Of a stretch of 57,459 nt of DNA, positions 24,862 to 35,654 are shown piece after piece. A program made the translations under genes and the position numbers. The stretch comes from Sphingomonadaceae bacterium. Lineage in GTDB: Bacteria; Pseudomonadota; Alphaproteobacteria; Sphingomonadales; Sphingomonadaceae. The notes under the pieces are model-generated. The model searched no databases and was not told where the DNA came from. It saw only the letters and a program-made list of their open reading frames with translations. Numbering within the stretch: position 1 is the stretch's first letter; each line of letters opens with the position of its first letter. The stretch lies in the NCBI GenBank assembly GCA_021732525.1, contig JAKFUU010000023.1:16036-73494 (forward strand), given 5' to 3'.

Positions 24862-26436
24862 ACGCTCTTTGGTGGCGCTGAATTTCAAATCAGGGTGCTT
24901 TTCCTGTTGATAGCCCACATCCCATGCCGACCGCGCCATGAATACCGGAATCCCGTCGCGATCTTTCGCTATCAGCGCGCTGTTAATATCGGTGAAGGCC
25001 TTGATCTTGGCCTCCTCCCCCATCAACCAGCGGGCGGTGTCATAAGGCGCGGGTTCGAGCGCAGCGGCGACCTTATATTCCGCCTCCAACCGGGAAATCA
25101 ACACGTCAAGCTGCAACTGCCCGACCACGCCGACAATCCACTGCGCGCCAATTTCGGGATAGAATACCTGAATCACACCCTCTTCGGATAGATCATCGAG
25201 CGCTTTGCGCAATTGTTTGGTTTTAGTGGGGTCTTTCAGCACGACGCGGCGCAAAATTTCCGGTGCAAAATTGGGCAGGCCAGTAAAACGCAGCTCATTC
25301 TTCTCGCTCATCGTATCGCCGACGCGGAGCGTGCCGTGGTTGGGAATGCCGATAATGTCACCGGGATAGGCGCTGTCGGCAATTTCCCGGTCCGCCGCGA
25401 AAAACAAGATCGGCGAATGCACCGCAACGGGCTTGCCGTGCCCCGACGGGATCAGCTTCATACCGCGTTTGAAGGTTCCGCTGCATAGCCGCATAAAGGC
25501 GATGCGGTCGCGGTGCATCGGGTCCATATTGGCCTGCACCTTGAAAATAAATCCGGTCACCGGCTTGGCGGCGGGATCGATCACCCCTTGATCCGATGGC
25601 TGCGGGCGGGGCGGCGGGGCGTGGGCGGCAATCGCCGCGATCATTTCGGCAATGCCAAATTCCTTAAGCGCGGAGCCGAAATAAACCGGGGTCAAATCGC
25701 CATTGCGATAAGCGGTCAAATCAAAATCGGCATAGCCCGCGCGGGCGAGTTCCGCCTCTTCGCGAAATTTGGTAAGACCGCGTTCGGACAAATGATCGGC
25801 AAGCGCCGGATCATCCAACCCGCTATAATTGCTGTGCTTGCCCTCAAATTCCTTCGACGCGCCGCTGGGCTGCATCAGCTTATTGCGGGCGAAGTCATAA
25901 ATGCCCTCAAATTCGCCGCCCATGCCAATCGGCCAGCTCATCGGGCAGACATCGAGCGCGAGCTTATCCGCGACCTCATCCAATATCGCGAAGCATTCGC
26001 GGCCCTCGCGGTCGACCTTGTTAACAAAAGTGATGATCGGCACGCTGCGCAGGCGGCACACTTCAAATAGCTTCAGCGTTTGCGGCTCGATCCCCTTGGC
26101 CGCGTCAATCACCATAATCGCGCTATCGACGGCGGTGAGCGTGCGGTAGGTATCTTCGGAAAAATCCTCATGCCCCGGCGTATCGAGCAAGTTAAAGACG
26201 ATGCCGTCCTTTTGGAATGTCATCACCGAACTGGTCACCGAAATGCCGCGTTGCTGCTCAATCTTCATCCAGTCGGACCGCGCCCGCCGCGCCGCCCCGC
26301 GCGCCTTCACCTCACCCGCCAAATGGATCGCCCCGCCTTGCAGCAGCAATTTTTCGGTCAGCGTCGTCTTGCCTGCATCGGGATGCGAGATAATGGCAAA
26401 GGTGCGGCGCGATTGGGTATGGGGGTCGTTGGTCAT
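24859..26436 (-). CDS. prfC: Peptide chain release factor 3
   Basis: 525 residues from the ATG at 26436. RF3 is a GTPase that recycles RF1/RF2 from the ribosome after termination. GTPase motifs are AIISHPDAGKTTLTEKLLLQ (G1), DTPGHEDFSEDTYR (G3) and FVNKVDREGRE (G4). EF-Tu-like domain 2 and the RF3 C-terminal region (EGVIQVFYPEIGAQWIVGVV) follow. The frame can be extended to a GTG at 26460, but those codons lie inside a palindromic repeat, so the shorter start is preferred and fits E. coli RF3 (529). Its TAG stop lies inside the long repeat at 24705-24861. Confidence 0.95.
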   Translation of the reverse strand: MTNDPHTQSRRTFAIISHPDAGKTTLTEKLLLQGGAIHLAGEVKARGAARRARSDWMKIEQQRGISVTSSVMTFQKDGIVFNLLDTPGHEDFSEDTYRTLTAVDSAIMVIDAAKGIEPQTLKLFEVCRLRSVPIITFVNKVDREGRECFAILDEVADKLALDVCPMSWPIGMGGEFEGIYDFARNKLMQPSGASKEFEGKHSNYSGLDDPALADHLSERGLTKFREEAELARAGYADFDLTAYRNGDLTPVYFGSALKEFGIAEMIAAIAAHAPPPRPQPSDQGVIDPAAKPVTGFIFKVQANMDPMHRDRIAFMRLCSGTFKRGMKLIPSGHGKPVAVHSPILFFAADREIADSAYPGDIIGIPNHGTLRVGDTMSEKNELRFTGLPNFAPEILRRVVLKDPTKTKQLRKALDDLSEEGVIQVFYPEIGAQWIVGVVGQLQLDVLISRLEAEYKVAAALEPAPYDTARWLMGEEAKIKAFTDINSALIAKDRDGIPVFMARSAWDVGYQQEKHPDLKFSATKER

Positions 26437-26454
26437 GGTTTTTACTCTAATTTT

Positions 26455-26545
26455 CGTCACCCTGAACTTGTTTCAGGGTCCATCGCTTCACACAAACCGA
26501 AGCAATCGGCTGCGCGATGGATACTGAAACAAGTTCAGCATGACG
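26455..26545. repeat. Paired REP elements in inverted orientation
   Basis: CGTCACCCTGAA-CTTGT-TTCAGGGTC at the left and CTGAA-ACAAG-TTCAG-CATGACG at the right form two hairpins, and CCATCGC/GCGATGG pairs between them, giving one large palindrome. The core matches the element at 15784. It fills the gap between pheT and prfC. Confidence 0.85.
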
Positions 26546-26549
26546 GCGG

Positions 26550-28961
26550 TTATGGGCGGAGCATGCCGCCCAGTTTCTCGACTGCGTTGATGATCGATAT
26601 CGAAATTGCCATAATTTCTGGGTTGCTATAGCTTTTCTCACCCGGCTGCAGCGTCACTTCGATGGCGAGCGATACTTGCCCATCGGGAACGCCTTGCCCA
26701 TCGAAGCGGTCGAACAGGCGAACCGCCGCGATATTGACCTTGTCGCTGCCTTTGACGGCGCGGACCAAATCACCCGCGGGCAGGGCGGCGGGAACCAGAA
26801 AAGCAAAATCGCGGGTCACGGCTTGCAAGGCAGACGGGGTAAAGGCGGGGCGCATGAACCCGCCCGCCGATTTCTTTGCCGGTATCGCATCGAGGAAAAT
26901 TTCCGCCGCCATGACATCGCCGCTCAGGTCAAAGGCCTTGGCAATCGATGGATGCAAGCTGCCGAACGCCGCAAGGATATTCTTTGGCCCCATGCGCAAA
27001 GTTGCCGATTGGCCGGGGTGATAATGGTCGCCTCGCCCAGAATCATCAAAGCCCATCACCATCAAACCATCGGTGACAACGCCCGCAGCATTGAGCAAAA
27101 CCGTCACTTCGGCCTTGGCATCATAGGCATCAAATTTCTGCGCCTTGCCGCCATTTGCCCTGACATCCCAGCCGCGCGGGGTCTTATCACCCGCAAGCAC
27201 GATACCGAGCGTCAGCCGCTCGTCGCTGGAGCCATCGGCGGCCTTAAAATAGCGCCGGCCAATTTCGAACAATCGCACCGACGATGCGCCCCGGTCAATA
27301 TTGCGCCGCGCCGCCGAGAGCAAGCCGGGCAGCAAGCTGGGGCGCATCACCTTCATATCTTCGGAAATCGGGTTGGCGAGGCTCCAATCGCCGCCGCCAA
27401 AGGCGCCTGCGTCTTTTTCGGAAAGGAAGGACCAATTGATCGCTTCGTTGATTCCGCGCGCCGCCGCCGCCCGGCGCAGCTTGCGCTCGATTTTCTGCAT
27501 CGGCGTGGCAACGGGTTTGGCCACGCCGGTCGCGCGCGGCAAAGGCATGGAGGGCACATTATCAAGGCCCACCATACGGACAATTTCCTCCACTATATCG
27601 GCGGGGCCATCGATATCGCGCCGCCATGTGGGGATGGTGACTTGCCAGCTGGCCGACACGGCAAAGCCAAGCGATTCCAAAATCGCCCTTTGGCGGTCCG
27701 CCGCCACATCGATACCGCCCAGCCGCGCGCAATGAGCGGGATCATAACCAAGCGTCTTTGCGCCGAGCGGCGGCGTGCCCGCGCGGACCATTTCACTCGC
27801 TGTGCCGCCGCAAATTTGCAGGATCAGCGCGGTGATAATCTCAACGGCTGCCTCCAGAAACGCCGGATCAACCCCGCGTTCAAACCGCGCGCGCGCATCG
27901 GAGGTCAGCGCCAACGCTTGTCCGGTTTTGGCGATTCGCTCCGGCGTGAAATAAGCAACTTCCAACAAGACATCGGTGGTGGCGTCCGAACAGCCCGAAT
28001 GCAGCCCGCCCATAATTCCGGCAATGTCATGCACCCCGGCGTCATCGGCGATCACCGTCATTTCGGATGTCAGCGTGTAGATTTTGTCGTTCAGCGCGGT
28101 TACTTGTTCGCCGTCATCGGCGCGCCGGGCAAAGACCGCACCGGTTAACTTGGCAAGATCATAGGCGTGGGCGGGACGGCCATGGTCGAGCATCACATAA
28201 TTGGTGATATCGACCAGCGCGGAAATGGCGCGCTGTCCGGCGGAACGCAGCCGCGCCTGCATCCAATCGGGCGATGCGCCGTTGCTAACGCCCTTGATCA
28301 CCCGGCCATAAAAGGCGGGGCAGCCATCGGCATCGTCGGTGCGAATTTGGATGGGGCAAGCATAGGCGGCGGTTACCGCCGGCGTTTCAAGCGGTTTCAT
28401 CGCGCCAAGCCCGGCGGCGGCCAGATCGCGCGCAATGCCGCGCACGCCCATGCAATCTTGCCGGTTTGGCGTAATCGCCACATCGATGACGGGGTCGTTC
28501 AAATGGGCATATTCGGCAAAGGCGGTGCCAACCGGCGCATCGGCGGAAAGCTCTATGATACCATCATGATCGTCACCCAATTCAAGCTCGGCAATCGAAC
28601 ACATCATCCCGTTTGATTCGACCCCGCGGATCGCCGCTTTTTTCAGCACCAGGCCGTTGGCGGGCACAACCGCCCCTTCGGCGCCAAAAACGCCGATCAA
28701 TCCCGCGCGGGCATTGGGCGCGCCGCAGACGACTTGGCGCGCCAACCCGTCGCCAGCATCAACCGTGAGCAGCCGCAGCTTGTCGGCTTGCGGATGCGGA
28801 AGCGCGGTCAATATGCGCGCGACGGTGAATCCCGCCAACCGGTCGGCGGGATTTTCCACGCCCTCAACCTCATGCCCGATGCGGTTCAGACAATCGGTAA
28901 TTTGGTGGATATCGGCATCGGTATCCAAATGCGATTTCAGCCAGCTTAACGAAAATTTCAC
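26550..28961 (-). CDS. pheT: Phenylalanyl-tRNA synthetase beta subunit
   Basis: 803 residues, the usual size. The N-terminal tRNA-binding (EMAP-like) domain, B3/B4 editing domain ([21 protein letters not shown] region), B5 ([19 protein letters not shown]) and C-terminal anticodon-binding domain ([18 protein letters not shown]...[11 protein letters not shown]) appear in order. It starts with GTG in a GTGA overlap with the pheS stop, so the subunits are translationally coupled. With PheS it forms the alpha2beta2 enzyme that charges tRNA-Phe. Confidence 0.97.
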   Translation of the reverse strand: MKFSLSWLKSHLDTDADIHQITDCLNRIGHEVEGVENPADRLAGFTVARILTALPHPQADKLRLLTVDAGDGLARQVVCGAPNARAGLIGVFGAEGAVVPANGLVLKKAAIRGVESNGMMCSIAELELGDDHDGIIELSADAPVGTAFAEYAHLNDPVIDVAITPNRQDCMGVRGIARDLAAAGLGAMKPLETPAVTAAYACPIQIRTDDADGCPAFYGRVIKGVSNGASPDWMQARLRSAGQRAISALVDITNYVMLDHGRPAHAYDLAKLTGAVFARRADDGEQVTALNDKIYTLTSEMTVIADDAGVHDIAGIMGGLHSGCSDATTDVLLEVAYFTPERIAKTGQALALTSDARARFERGVDPAFLEAAVEIITALILQICGGTASEMVRAGTPPLGAKTLGYDPAHCARLGGIDVAADRQRAILESLGFAVSASWQVTIPTWRRDIDGPADIVEEIVRMVGLDNVPSMPLPRATGVAKPVATPMQKIERKLRRAAAARGINEAINWSFLSEKDAGAFGGGDWSLANPISEDMKVMRPSLLPGLLSAARRNIDRGASSVRLFEIGRRYFKAADGSSDERLTLGIVLAGDKTPRGWDVRANGGKAQKFDAYDAKAEVTVLLNAAGVVTDGLMVMGFDDSGRGDHYHPGQSATLRMGPKNILAAFGSLHPSIAKAFDLSGDVMAAEIFLDAIPAKKSAGGFMRPAFTPSALQAVTRDFAFLVPAALPAGDLVRAVKGSDKVNIAAVRLFDRFDGQGVPDGQVSLAIEVTLQPGEKSYSNPEIMAISISIINAVEKLGGMLRP

Positions 28962-30037
28962 GGCGATACTCCCCCGCTTAAAGTCGGCACATCGAGCGCG
29001 TCAAACCCATAATGCGCAAGCCAGCGCGCATCGCCATCAAAAAAGGCGCGCAAATCATCCATACCATATTTCAGCATCGCCAGCCGGTCCACCCCCACGC
29101 CAAAGGCAAAGCCCGAATAAACCATGGGGTCAATCCCGCAATGGGTTAGCACCTTGGGGTGCACCATGCCGCTGCCCAAAAGCTCCATCCAATTTTCGCT
29201 GCCGCCCATCACGCGCTTGCCATTGATCCAGGCGTAACCCACATCAACCTCAACCGACGGTTCGGTGAAGGGAAAATAGCTGGGGCGCAGCCGCAAGGTC
29301 ACATCGTCGCGTTCGAAAAAGGCTTTCAGGAAAGTTTCCAGCGTCCATTTCAAATGGCCCAGATGGATGCCCTTATCGATCACCAATCCTTCGACTTGAT
29401 GAAACATCGGCGTATGCGTCGCGTCGCTATCGCTGCGGTAAACCCGGCCCGGCGCAATGATGCGGATCGGCGGCCTTTGAGATGTCATCGTGCGGATTTG
29501 CACGGGCGAGGTATGCGTGCGCAGCAACATGCGCTTGCCACCGGCCGCATCATTAAGGCCAAAATAAAATGTATCATGCATCGCGCGCGCCGGATGCGTT
29601 TCGGGGATATTGAGCGCGGTGAAATTGCGCCAATCATCCTCAATCTCCGGCCCTTGCGCAACCGCAAAGCCCATATCAGCGAAAATTTCGGCCAGCTCAT
29701 CCATCACCTGGCTAACGGGATGGATGCTGCCTGTCGGCGCATGCGGCGCGGGCAAACTCATATCAAGCCGCTCACTCGCCAGCCGCTGATCAAGCGCGGC
29801 GGCCTCCAGCACCGCTTTGCGCGCAGCTAAGGCAGCGGTAACGCTCTCGCGCAGGCCGTTGAGCAATGGCCCCTGGATTTGCCGTTCTTCGGGGCTCATC
29901 TGACCCATGGTTTTTAGGAGTAGCGAGACGCTGCCTTGCTTGCCGAGCGCCGCCACGCGGACGCTATCCAGCGTCTCCAAACTACCGGCCGCGGCAATCG
30001 CCGTCAGTGTTTCGGTTTCCAGTTGTGAGATTTCCAT
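28958..30037 (-). CDS. pheS: Phenylalanyl-tRNA synthetase alpha subunit
   Basis: 359 residues from the ATG at 30037 ([10 protein letters not shown]). A four-residue longer form from 30049 would begin inside a REP element. Class II motifs are visible: [46 protein letters not shown] (motif 2), and [18 protein letters not shown] (motif 3). The coiled-coil N-terminus contacts tRNA. It is followed directly by pheT and preceded by rplT, with the repeat between. Confidence 0.97.
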   Translation of the reverse strand: MEISQLETETLTAIAAAGSLETLDSVRVAALGKQGSVSLLLKTMGQMSPEERQIQGPLLNGLRESVTAALAARKAVLEAAALDQRLASERLDMSLPAPHAPTGSIHPVSQVMDELAEIFADMGFAVAQGPEIEDDWRNFTALNIPETHPARAMHDTFYFGLNDAAGGKRMLLRTHTSPVQIRTMTSQRPPIRIIAPGRVYRSDSDATHTPMFHQVEGLVIDKGIHLGHLKWTLETFLKAFFERDDVTLRLRPSYFPFTEPSVEVDVGYAWINGKRVMGGSENWMELLGSGMVHPKVLTHCGIDPMVYSGFAFGVGVDRLAMLKYGMDDLRAFFDGDARWLAHYGFDALDVPTLSGGVSP

Positions 30038-30043
30038 AATCTT

Positions 30044-30129
30044 CGTCATTCCTGCGTAGGCGGGAATCCATCTCCCGCCGTGTAAATTTAATCCTTAGGT
30101 GATGGACCCCCGCCTGCGCGGGGGTGACG
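30044..30129. repeat. REP-type inverted repeat pair before pheS
   Basis: The left arm GTCATTCCTGCGTAGGCGGG with AATCCATC is answered by GATGGACCCCCGCCTGCGCG and GGGGTGACGG on the right. It is a different repeat family from the CTGAA-ACAAG element. It lies between rplT and pheS and may partly uncouple their expression. Confidence 0.8.
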
Positions 30130-30216
30130 GCATCCTATTATGCCGCATAAGCAAATGGGCGCGAACGGCAAGCTCCGTCCACGCCCATTTGCGCATTATT
30201 CGAACAGGGAGCCTGC

Positions 30217-30585
30217 TTATGCTGCTTTTGCGGCCAACGCTGCCTTCGATTGCGCGATGATGGTGCTAAACATGGCGGGCTCGTGCATCGCCATATCGGC
30301 GAGCACTTTGCGGTCCAGCTCAACATTGGCAAGTTTCAGGCCGTGCATGAACACACCGTAAGTCATGCCATCGGCGCGGACCGCGGCATTGATCCGCTGA
30401 ATCCAAAGCGCGCGGAAATTGCGCTTGTTTACCTTGCGGTCGCGATAGGCATATTGCCCGGCTTTTTCGACCGCTTGGCGAGCAATGCGGATGGTATTTT
30501 TGCGGCGGCCATAAAAGCCCTTTGCCTGTTCCAAAATATTCTTGTGTTTTGCGCGGGTGGTAACACCCCGTTTGACGCGTGCCAT
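30217..30585 (-). CDS. rplT: 50S ribosomal protein L20
   Basis: 122 residues, basic, beginning [20 protein letters not shown] with [20 protein letters not shown] and [17 protein letters not shown], all hallmarks of L20. It binds 23S rRNA early in large-subunit assembly. RBS AAAGGAT is close to the start. It lies 39 bp after rpmI. In many bacteria L20 represses its own rpmI-rplT message; no leader pseudoknot was identified here. Confidence 0.98.
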   Translation of the reverse strand: MARVKRGVTTRAKHKNILEQAKGFYGRRKNTIRIARQAVEKAGQYAYRDRKVNKRNFRALWIQRINAAVRADGMTYGVFMHGLKLANVELDRKVLADMAMHEPAMFSTIIAQSKAALAAKAA

Positions 30586-30624
30586 ATCTTATATCCTTTA
30601 ATCTTTTTGAAGTCGCAGCCAGTC

Positions 30625-30825
30625 TTACAGACCGTATGGCGCCCATTTTTTGATTGTCTTTGCATCGGGCTCGGAAATAACGTCCGTGCCCCGATTTTGG
30701 CGGATATATTTGCCTTTATGGTGGGTCAGACGGTGACGTTTGCCAACGGCGCCGTGCTTGATCTTGCCGGTCGCGGTGATTTTGAATCGTTTCTTCACAC
30801 CGCTTTTTGTCTTCAGCTTGGGCAT
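30625..30825 (-). CDS. rpmI: 50S ribosomal protein L35
   Basis: 66 residues starting [20 protein letters not shown] and continuing [16 protein letters not shown], the L35 signature. RBS AAGGAGA lies just before the ATG. A longer in-frame reading from 31047 would run antisense-free through the hisN gene end and is not real. Its leader (30826-30934) includes a CCATG...CATGG hairpin close to the RBS that might matter for control. Confidence 0.98.
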   Translation of the reverse strand: MPKLKTKSGVKKRFKITATGKIKHGAVGKRHRLTHHKGKYIRQNRGTDVISEPDAKTIKKWAPYGL

Positions 30826-30934
30826 TTTGGTCTCCTTTTTGGATGTCCATGAAAAGCAGACATGGCAGCCCTGTTGGCCAGCCCGCTTGATTGGAATGTG
30901 CGCGCTTAGTAGGATTCGTTCACAATTGCAAGGA

Positions 30935-31723
30935 TCAATGCGTACAGGCCAACCCTTCCAGCACATCCTCCAGCCGGGCGGGATCGCCCAGCGCGATGAC
31001 ATGGGCCCCCCCTTCTTCGGCGCTGGCGGCGTGCAAAGGTTCGCCATTCCAATCGCACATCAATCCGCCGGCGCCTTCCACGATGGGGACAAGCGCGGCG
31101 AAATCATGGAGTTTCAATCCGGTTTCCACCACCAGATCAAGATGGCCGCTGGCCAGCAGCCCGTAATTATAGCAATCACCGCCCCACACGGTGCGCCGTG
31201 AAGTCTTGGCGGCGAGCGTCATGAAATGGCCGGCATCATGGTCGCCGAAATATTGCGGCGCGGATGATGCGAGCACGGCGTCGGATAACTCTCGGCATGG
31301 GCGCGTTTTCACCGGCTTGCCATTCAGCGTGGTTTTCTGGCCCGCCGCGCCGATCCATCGTTCGCCGCTGATACATTGATCGATCACGCCCAGCACCGGA
31401 AAGCCGTCTTCCATCAACGCGATCAGCGTGCCGAATATCGGGCGGCCCGCCATAAAGCTGACCGTGCCGTCGATCGGGTCGAGCACCCATGTGCGCCCCG
31501 ATTTGCCCTCTTTGATGCCATATTCCTCGCCGATGATCGCGTCCGCCGGGCATTCGGCGTCCAATAGCGCGCGCATGGCGGCTTCGGCGGCGCGGTCGGC
31601 CTCGGTGACCGGGGACGCATCACCCTTGGCCTCGGCCGCGAAATCGGAACGGTAAAAGGGGCGGATGGCCGCGCCCGCGCTATCTGCGAGGCGGGTAGCG
31701 AGATGGAGATCACGGGCCGTCAT
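30935..31723 (-). CDS. hisN: Inositol-monophosphatase-family phosphatase, probably histidinol-phosphatase
   Basis: 262 residues. The metal-dependent phosphatase motifs are GEEYG (Glu66/67), WVLDPIDGT (Asp82, Asp85) and the late [18 protein letters not shown]. The sequence [21 protein letters not shown] is typical of the HisN subgroup that removes phosphate from histidinol phosphate in many alphaproteobacteria; a general inositol monophosphatase cannot be excluded. The ATG at 31723 overlaps the prs stop by one base (TGATG), so it is coupled to prs, which makes the PRPP used in histidine synthesis. Confidence 0.85.
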   Translation of the reverse strand: MTARDLHLATRLADSAGAAIRPFYRSDFAAEAKGDASPVTEADRAAEAAMRALLDAECPADAIIGEEYGIKEGKSGRTWVLDPIDGTVSFMAGRPIFGTLIALMEDGFPVLGVIDQCISGERWIGAAGQKTTLNGKPVKTRPCRELSDAVLASSAPQYFGDHDAGHFMTLAAKTSRRTVWGGDCYNYGLLASGHLDLVVETGLKLHDFAALVPIVEGAGGLMCDWNGEPLHAASAEEGGAHVIALGDPARLEDVLEGLACTH

Positions 31724-32658
31724 CAATCGAACAAGCTCGACACGCTGCTTTCATCGGCAATGCGGCGGATCGCTTCGCCCAGCAAGGGCGCAATCGGCAG
31801 ATAGCGGATATTGGGCGTATCGATTACGGCATCGGTCGCCATGATCGAATCGGTCACCACCAATTCGCGCAAGTGAGAGCCAGCGATCCGCGTCGCCGCT
31901 TCGCCGGACAATACGCCGTGGGTGCAATAAGCGACCACTTGCGTTGCGCCATTGGCGGTCAATGCGGCGGCGGCGTTGCATAGGGTTCCGCCCGAATCGA
32001 CCATATCGTCATGCAGGATGCAGAATTTGCCGGCGACATCGCCGATGATATTCATCACCTCGCTCTCGCCCGCTTTTTCGCGGCGCTTATCGACGATGGC
32101 GAGCGGGGCGTTGTCCAGCCGTTTGGCGAGCGCGCGCGCGCGCGCCACGCCGCCGACATCGGGAGAAACGACCATCAACGGTTGCCCGCCATAGCGCGAC
32201 AGGATATCCGCGCTCATCACCGGCGCGCCATAGAGATTGTCGGTCGGGATATCGAAAAACCCCTGTATCTGGCCCGCATGCAAATCCACGCTCAGCACCC
32301 GGTCGGCACCCGCCACGGTGATCAGATTGGCGACCAGCTTGGCCGAAATTGGCGTGCGCGGCCCCGGCTTGCGGTCTTGGCGGGCATAGCCAAAATAGGG
32401 GATGACCGCCGTGATCCGCTTGGCCGACGCGCGGCGCAGCGCGTCGATCATGATCAGCAATTCCATCAAATTATCATTCGCCGGATGCCCCGTCGGTTGA
32501 ATCACAAACATATCTTCGCCGCGCACATTTTGGTGAATTTCAATGAAAATCTCATCATCGGCAAAACGGCGCACCGACGCATCGGTGAGCGGTGTTTCGA
32601 GATAACCCGCAATCGCGCGGGCGAGGGGCAGGTTGGAATTTCCGGCGATAAGTTTCAT
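31723..32658 (-). CDS. prs: Ribose-phosphate pyrophosphokinase
   Basis: 311 residues. It makes PRPP from ribose 5-phosphate and ATP for purine, pyrimidine, histidine and NAD synthesis. Signature parts include [40 protein letters not shown], the PRPP-binding loop [19 protein letters not shown], and [16 protein letters not shown]. Length matches the class I enzyme (E. coli 315). Coupled to the downstream hisN-like gene; divergent from the AI-2E-family gene across about 220 bp. Confidence 0.97.
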   Translation of the reverse strand: MKLIAGNSNLPLARAIAGYLETPLTDASVRRFADDEIFIEIHQNVRGEDMFVIQPTGHPANDNLMELLIMIDALRRASAKRITAVIPYFGYARQDRKPGPRTPISAKLVANLITVAGADRVLSVDLHAGQIQGFFDIPTDNLYGAPVMSADILSRYGGQPLMVVSPDVGGVARARALAKRLDNAPLAIVDKRREKAGESEVMNIIGDVAGKFCILHDDMVDSGGTLCNAAAALTANGATQVVAYCTHGVLSGEAATRIAGSHLRELVVTDSIMATDAVIDTPNIRYLPIAPLLGEAIRRIADESSVSSLFD

Positions 32659-32877
32659 AGGATAAATCTCCCCGGTATGATCGATGATGGGCGGCGTCAG
32701 GATTCGCCCGACGCTCTAACCGTGCGTGCCAGCAATGACAATTGCTTTACCGATCGTCGCGGCGCCGGGGCAAGCGCGATTTTCCGCCGCTGCGTCAAAG
32801 GCTGCGCCAAAGGCCGCGTCAAAGGCGGGCCAAAAAGCAGTAGCGCTGCGATGATCAACCGGTATAGAGTCATCACA

Positions 32878-33978
32878 ATGGCCGCGAAGAAAAACCTTGT
32901 CCCGCAATTTGAAGACCGCGTATTCCTGGGCTTTGTTATCGCTGCGTCGGCGGCGATGCTATGGATCAGCCTGCCGTTTTTGGGCGCAATCTTATGGTCG
33001 GTTATCTGCACGATCATGTTTGCACCGGTGCATAACCGATTGTTGCTGCGGATGCCGCATCGCCGCAATCTGGCGGCATTTTTGTCGCTGATGCTGGTCA
33101 TCATCATCATCATTGTTCCCGTTATCGTGATTGGCAGCTTTCTGATCGAAGAGGTGATTGTCACCTATAATCAATTGCAAAGCCGTCAGATTGATTTTGT
33201 CGCGATTTTTGATCGAATCCGTGCGGCGATCCCGCCATCGGTGGCCGAAATGCTGGAAAAATATGAGATGGGCAATATGGGCGAGTTGCAGCAACGGGTG
33301 ACCAATTTTGCCACCGACGGAATCACGCTGGCGGCGCAGCGGGCGCTGACTTTGGGGCAGGGCGCTTTTGGCTTTGTCATGTCGATGGGCGTCATGCTCT
33401 ATCTCACCTTTTTTCTGCTGCGCGACGGCCGTGATTTGACCCGCAAGATCGGCCAATCGATCCCGCTGCATGGGGACCGGAAATCCGAACTGTTTGATAA
33501 ATTCACCACGGTCATCCGCGCCACAGTGAAAGGCAGCATTGTCGTGGCGATTGTGCAGGGGTTTTTGGGCGGTGTGATTTTCTGGTTTCTGGATATTCAT
33601 TCACCGTTATTATGGGGCGTTGTGATGATCATATTATCGCTGGTTCCTTTGGTTGGGTCCGCGCTTATTTGGTTGCCGGTGACGGCCTATCTGGCGATCA
33701 CGGGCGAATATGTTTCCGCCGCGATATTGGGCTTTTTTGGCGCGATCGTGATTGGCAGCGTGGATAATATCCTGCGCCCGATATTGGTGGGTGCGGATAC
33801 CAAAATGCCCGATTATGTAATCCTGATCGCGACCTTGGGCGGGTTGAGCGTGATCGGCGTCAACGGCCTGGTTGCCGGCCCGGTGATCGCCGCAATGTTT
33901 ATCGCATCTTGGGAAATTTTCACCGAAAGCCGGCAGGATGACAAGCTTTCCGCTGGGAGCAGCGGCGATCCGGCATGA
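32878..33978 (+). CDS. AI-2E transporter family (PerM-like) membrane protein
   Basis: About 366 residues from the ATG at 32878 (an ATG at 32851 is the alternative; upstream in-frame codons overlap antisense of prs). Eight hydrophobic segments are predicted, with the family pattern MLWISLPFLGAILWSVIC, LTFFLLRDGRDL, VVAIVQGFLGGVIFWFL and SALIWLPVTAYLA ending in RPILVGADTKMPDYVILIAT. Members are linked to autoinducer or ion export, and the true substrate is unknown. Its stop overlaps the nadE start (ATGA). Confidence 0.88.
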   Translation: MAAKKNLVPQFEDRVFLGFVIAASAAMLWISLPFLGAILWSVICTIMFAPVHNRLLLRMPHRRNLAAFLSLMLVIIIIIVPVIVIGSFLIEEVIVTYNQLQSRQIDFVAIFDRIRAAIPPSVAEMLEKYEMGNMGELQQRVTNFATDGITLAAQRALTLGQGAFGFVMSMGVMLYLTFFLLRDGRDLTRKIGQSIPLHGDRKSELFDKFTTVIRATVKGSIVVAIVQGFLGGVIFWFLDIHSPLLWGVVMIILSLVPLVGSALIWLPVTAYLAITGEYVSAAILGFFGAIVIGSVDNILRPILVGADTKMPDYVILIATLGGLSVIGVNGLVAGPVIAAMFIASWEIFTESRQDDKLSAGSSGDPA

Positions 33979-35630
33979 CCGATAAGCTGACCATTGCCAT
34001 GGCGCAGATAAAACAGCGCGTGGGCGATTTGGCGGGCAATGCCGCCGCGATGCTCGAATGGCGGGCGCAGGCGATGGGCGCGGATCTTATCGTCTTTCCC
34101 GAACAGCAATTGATCGGCTATCCCGCCGAAGATCTGGTGCTGAAACCCGAATTTCAACGGCGCGCGGCGGAGCAATTGGCGATGCTGGCCAAGGCAACGG
34201 GCGATGGCGGCCCGGCGATGCTGGTGGGCAGCATCTTTGCCGAGGATGGGGCGCTGTATAACGGCGTGGCGATCCTTGACGGCGGCGAAATAGCCGCGGT
34301 CCGCTATAAGCATGAGCTGCCCAATTATGGCACTTTTGACGAAAAACGGATTTTTACCGCGGGGCCGTTGCAGCAGCCGGCCGAATTTCGCGGGGTCAAA
34401 TTGGGCCTGCCGATATGCGAGGATGGCTGGTTGCCCACGGTCTCCAAACATCTGGCAGCGCAGGGCGCGGAAATATTGATCAGCGTCAACGGCAGCCCCT
34501 ATGAAATTGACAAGGATGACCGGCGGTTGGAGCAAGTTTTTGCCGCGCGCACCGCCGAAACCGGCCTGCCGTTGCTGTTCCTCAACCGGGTCGGCGGGCA
34601 GGATGAGCTGGTTTTCGATGGCTGTTCCTTTGTGCTGAACGCGGGCGGCGTGCCGGCCTTGCGCTTGCCCGATTGGCAGGAGCATCTGGAAATCACCCAT
34701 TGGACGCGCGGGCCTGCGGGCTGGCAATGCGCCGCCGGGGCAATGCCGCTGTGGGAGGATCATCCCGCCGATATTTACAGCGCGATGGTGCTGGCGCTGC
34801 GCGATTATGTCGATAGCAACGGTTTTCCCGGCGTGCTGCTCGGCCTGTCGGGCGGGATTGATAGTGCGCTTTGCGCCGCGATTGCCGCCGATGCGCTGGG
34901 GCCGGAACGCGTGTGGTGCGTCATGCTGCCCAGCCGCTATACCGGCCAGCTCAGCCTGGATCTGGCGGCGCAATGCGCGGGCATGATCGGTTGCAAATTG
35001 GACACCATCCCGATCAATCCGGCGGTTGAAGCCTTTGACCAAATGCTGTCGGGCAGCTTCGCCGATAAAGCGGTCGACATCACCGAAGAAAATGTCCAAT
35101 CGCGCATTCGCGGGGTCACCCTGATGGCTTTGTCCAACAAATTTGACCATATGTTGCTGACCACCGGTAACAAAAGCGAGATGAGCGTTGGTTATGCCAC
35201 CATTTATGGCGATATGGCGGGCGGTTATAACCCCTTAAAAGACGCCTATAAAATGACCGTTTTTGCGATCAGCGAATGGCGCAACAAACACAAACCCCGG
35301 ATCGGCCTTGGCCCAGATGGCCCAGTGATCCCGCCGGCGATCATCACCCGCCCGCCCAGCGCCGAGCTGCGCCCGGATCAAAAAGATAGCGACAGCCTGC
35401 CGCCCTACCCCGTCCTTGACGACATATTGCTCGGCTTGGTGGAACAAGAGCTTTCGGTCGATCAAGTCGCCGCGCGCGGGCATGCCCGCGAAACCGTGCA
35501 GCGCATCGAACGATTGCTCTATATTGCCGAATATAAACGCCGCCAAGCCCCGCCCGGCACCAAGCTGGGCAGCCGAAATTTCGGCCGCGACCGCCGCTAC
35601 CCGATCACCAACGCCTTTCGCAGCGGATAA
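33975..35630 (+). CDS. nadE: Glutamine-dependent NAD+ synthetase
   Basis: 551 residues in two domains. The N-terminal nitrilase-like amidase (residues 1-260) has the Glu43 (FPEQQ), Lys112 (YKHELPNYG) and Cys148 (PICEDGW) triad that releases ammonia from glutamine. The C-terminal synthetase has the pyrophosphatase loop GLSGGIDSALCAAIAADALG and TTGNKSEMSVGYATIYGDMA. It converts deamido-NAD to NAD. Coupled to the membrane protein upstream and converging on the DsbA-like gene with 24 bp between. Confidence 0.96.
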   Translation: MTDKLTIAMAQIKQRVGDLAGNAAAMLEWRAQAMGADLIVFPEQQLIGYPAEDLVLKPEFQRRAAEQLAMLAKATGDGGPAMLVGSIFAEDGALYNGVAILDGGEIAAVRYKHELPNYGTFDEKRIFTAGPLQQPAEFRGVKLGLPICEDGWLPTVSKHLAAQGAEILISVNGSPYEIDKDDRRLEQVFAARTAETGLPLLFLNRVGGQDELVFDGCSFVLNAGGVPALRLPDWQEHLEITHWTRGPAGWQCAAGAMPLWEDHPADIYSAMVLALRDYVDSNGFPGVLLGLSGGIDSALCAAIAADALGPERVWCVMLPSRYTGQLSLDLAAQCAGMIGCKLDTIPINPAVEAFDQMLSGSFADKAVDITEENVQSRIRGVTLMALSNKFDHMLLTTGNKSEMSVGYATIYGDMAGGYNPLKDAYKMTVFAISEWRNKHKPRIGLGPDGPVIPPAIITRPPSAELRPDQKDSDSLPPYPVLDDILLGLVEQELSVDQVAARGHARETVQRIERLLYIAEYKRRQAPPGTKLGSRNFGRDRRYPITNAFRSG

Positions 35631-35654
35631 TCGGCCATTTCCAGGCAGCGCGCG

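Noticed and set aside
26676-28148. 490-residue plus-strand frame
   Set aside because: Entirely antisense to pheT, whose domains are complete; low-complexity basic composition.
33813-35150. 445-residue minus-strand frame
   Set aside because: Antisense to nadE, which carries all catalytic motifs.
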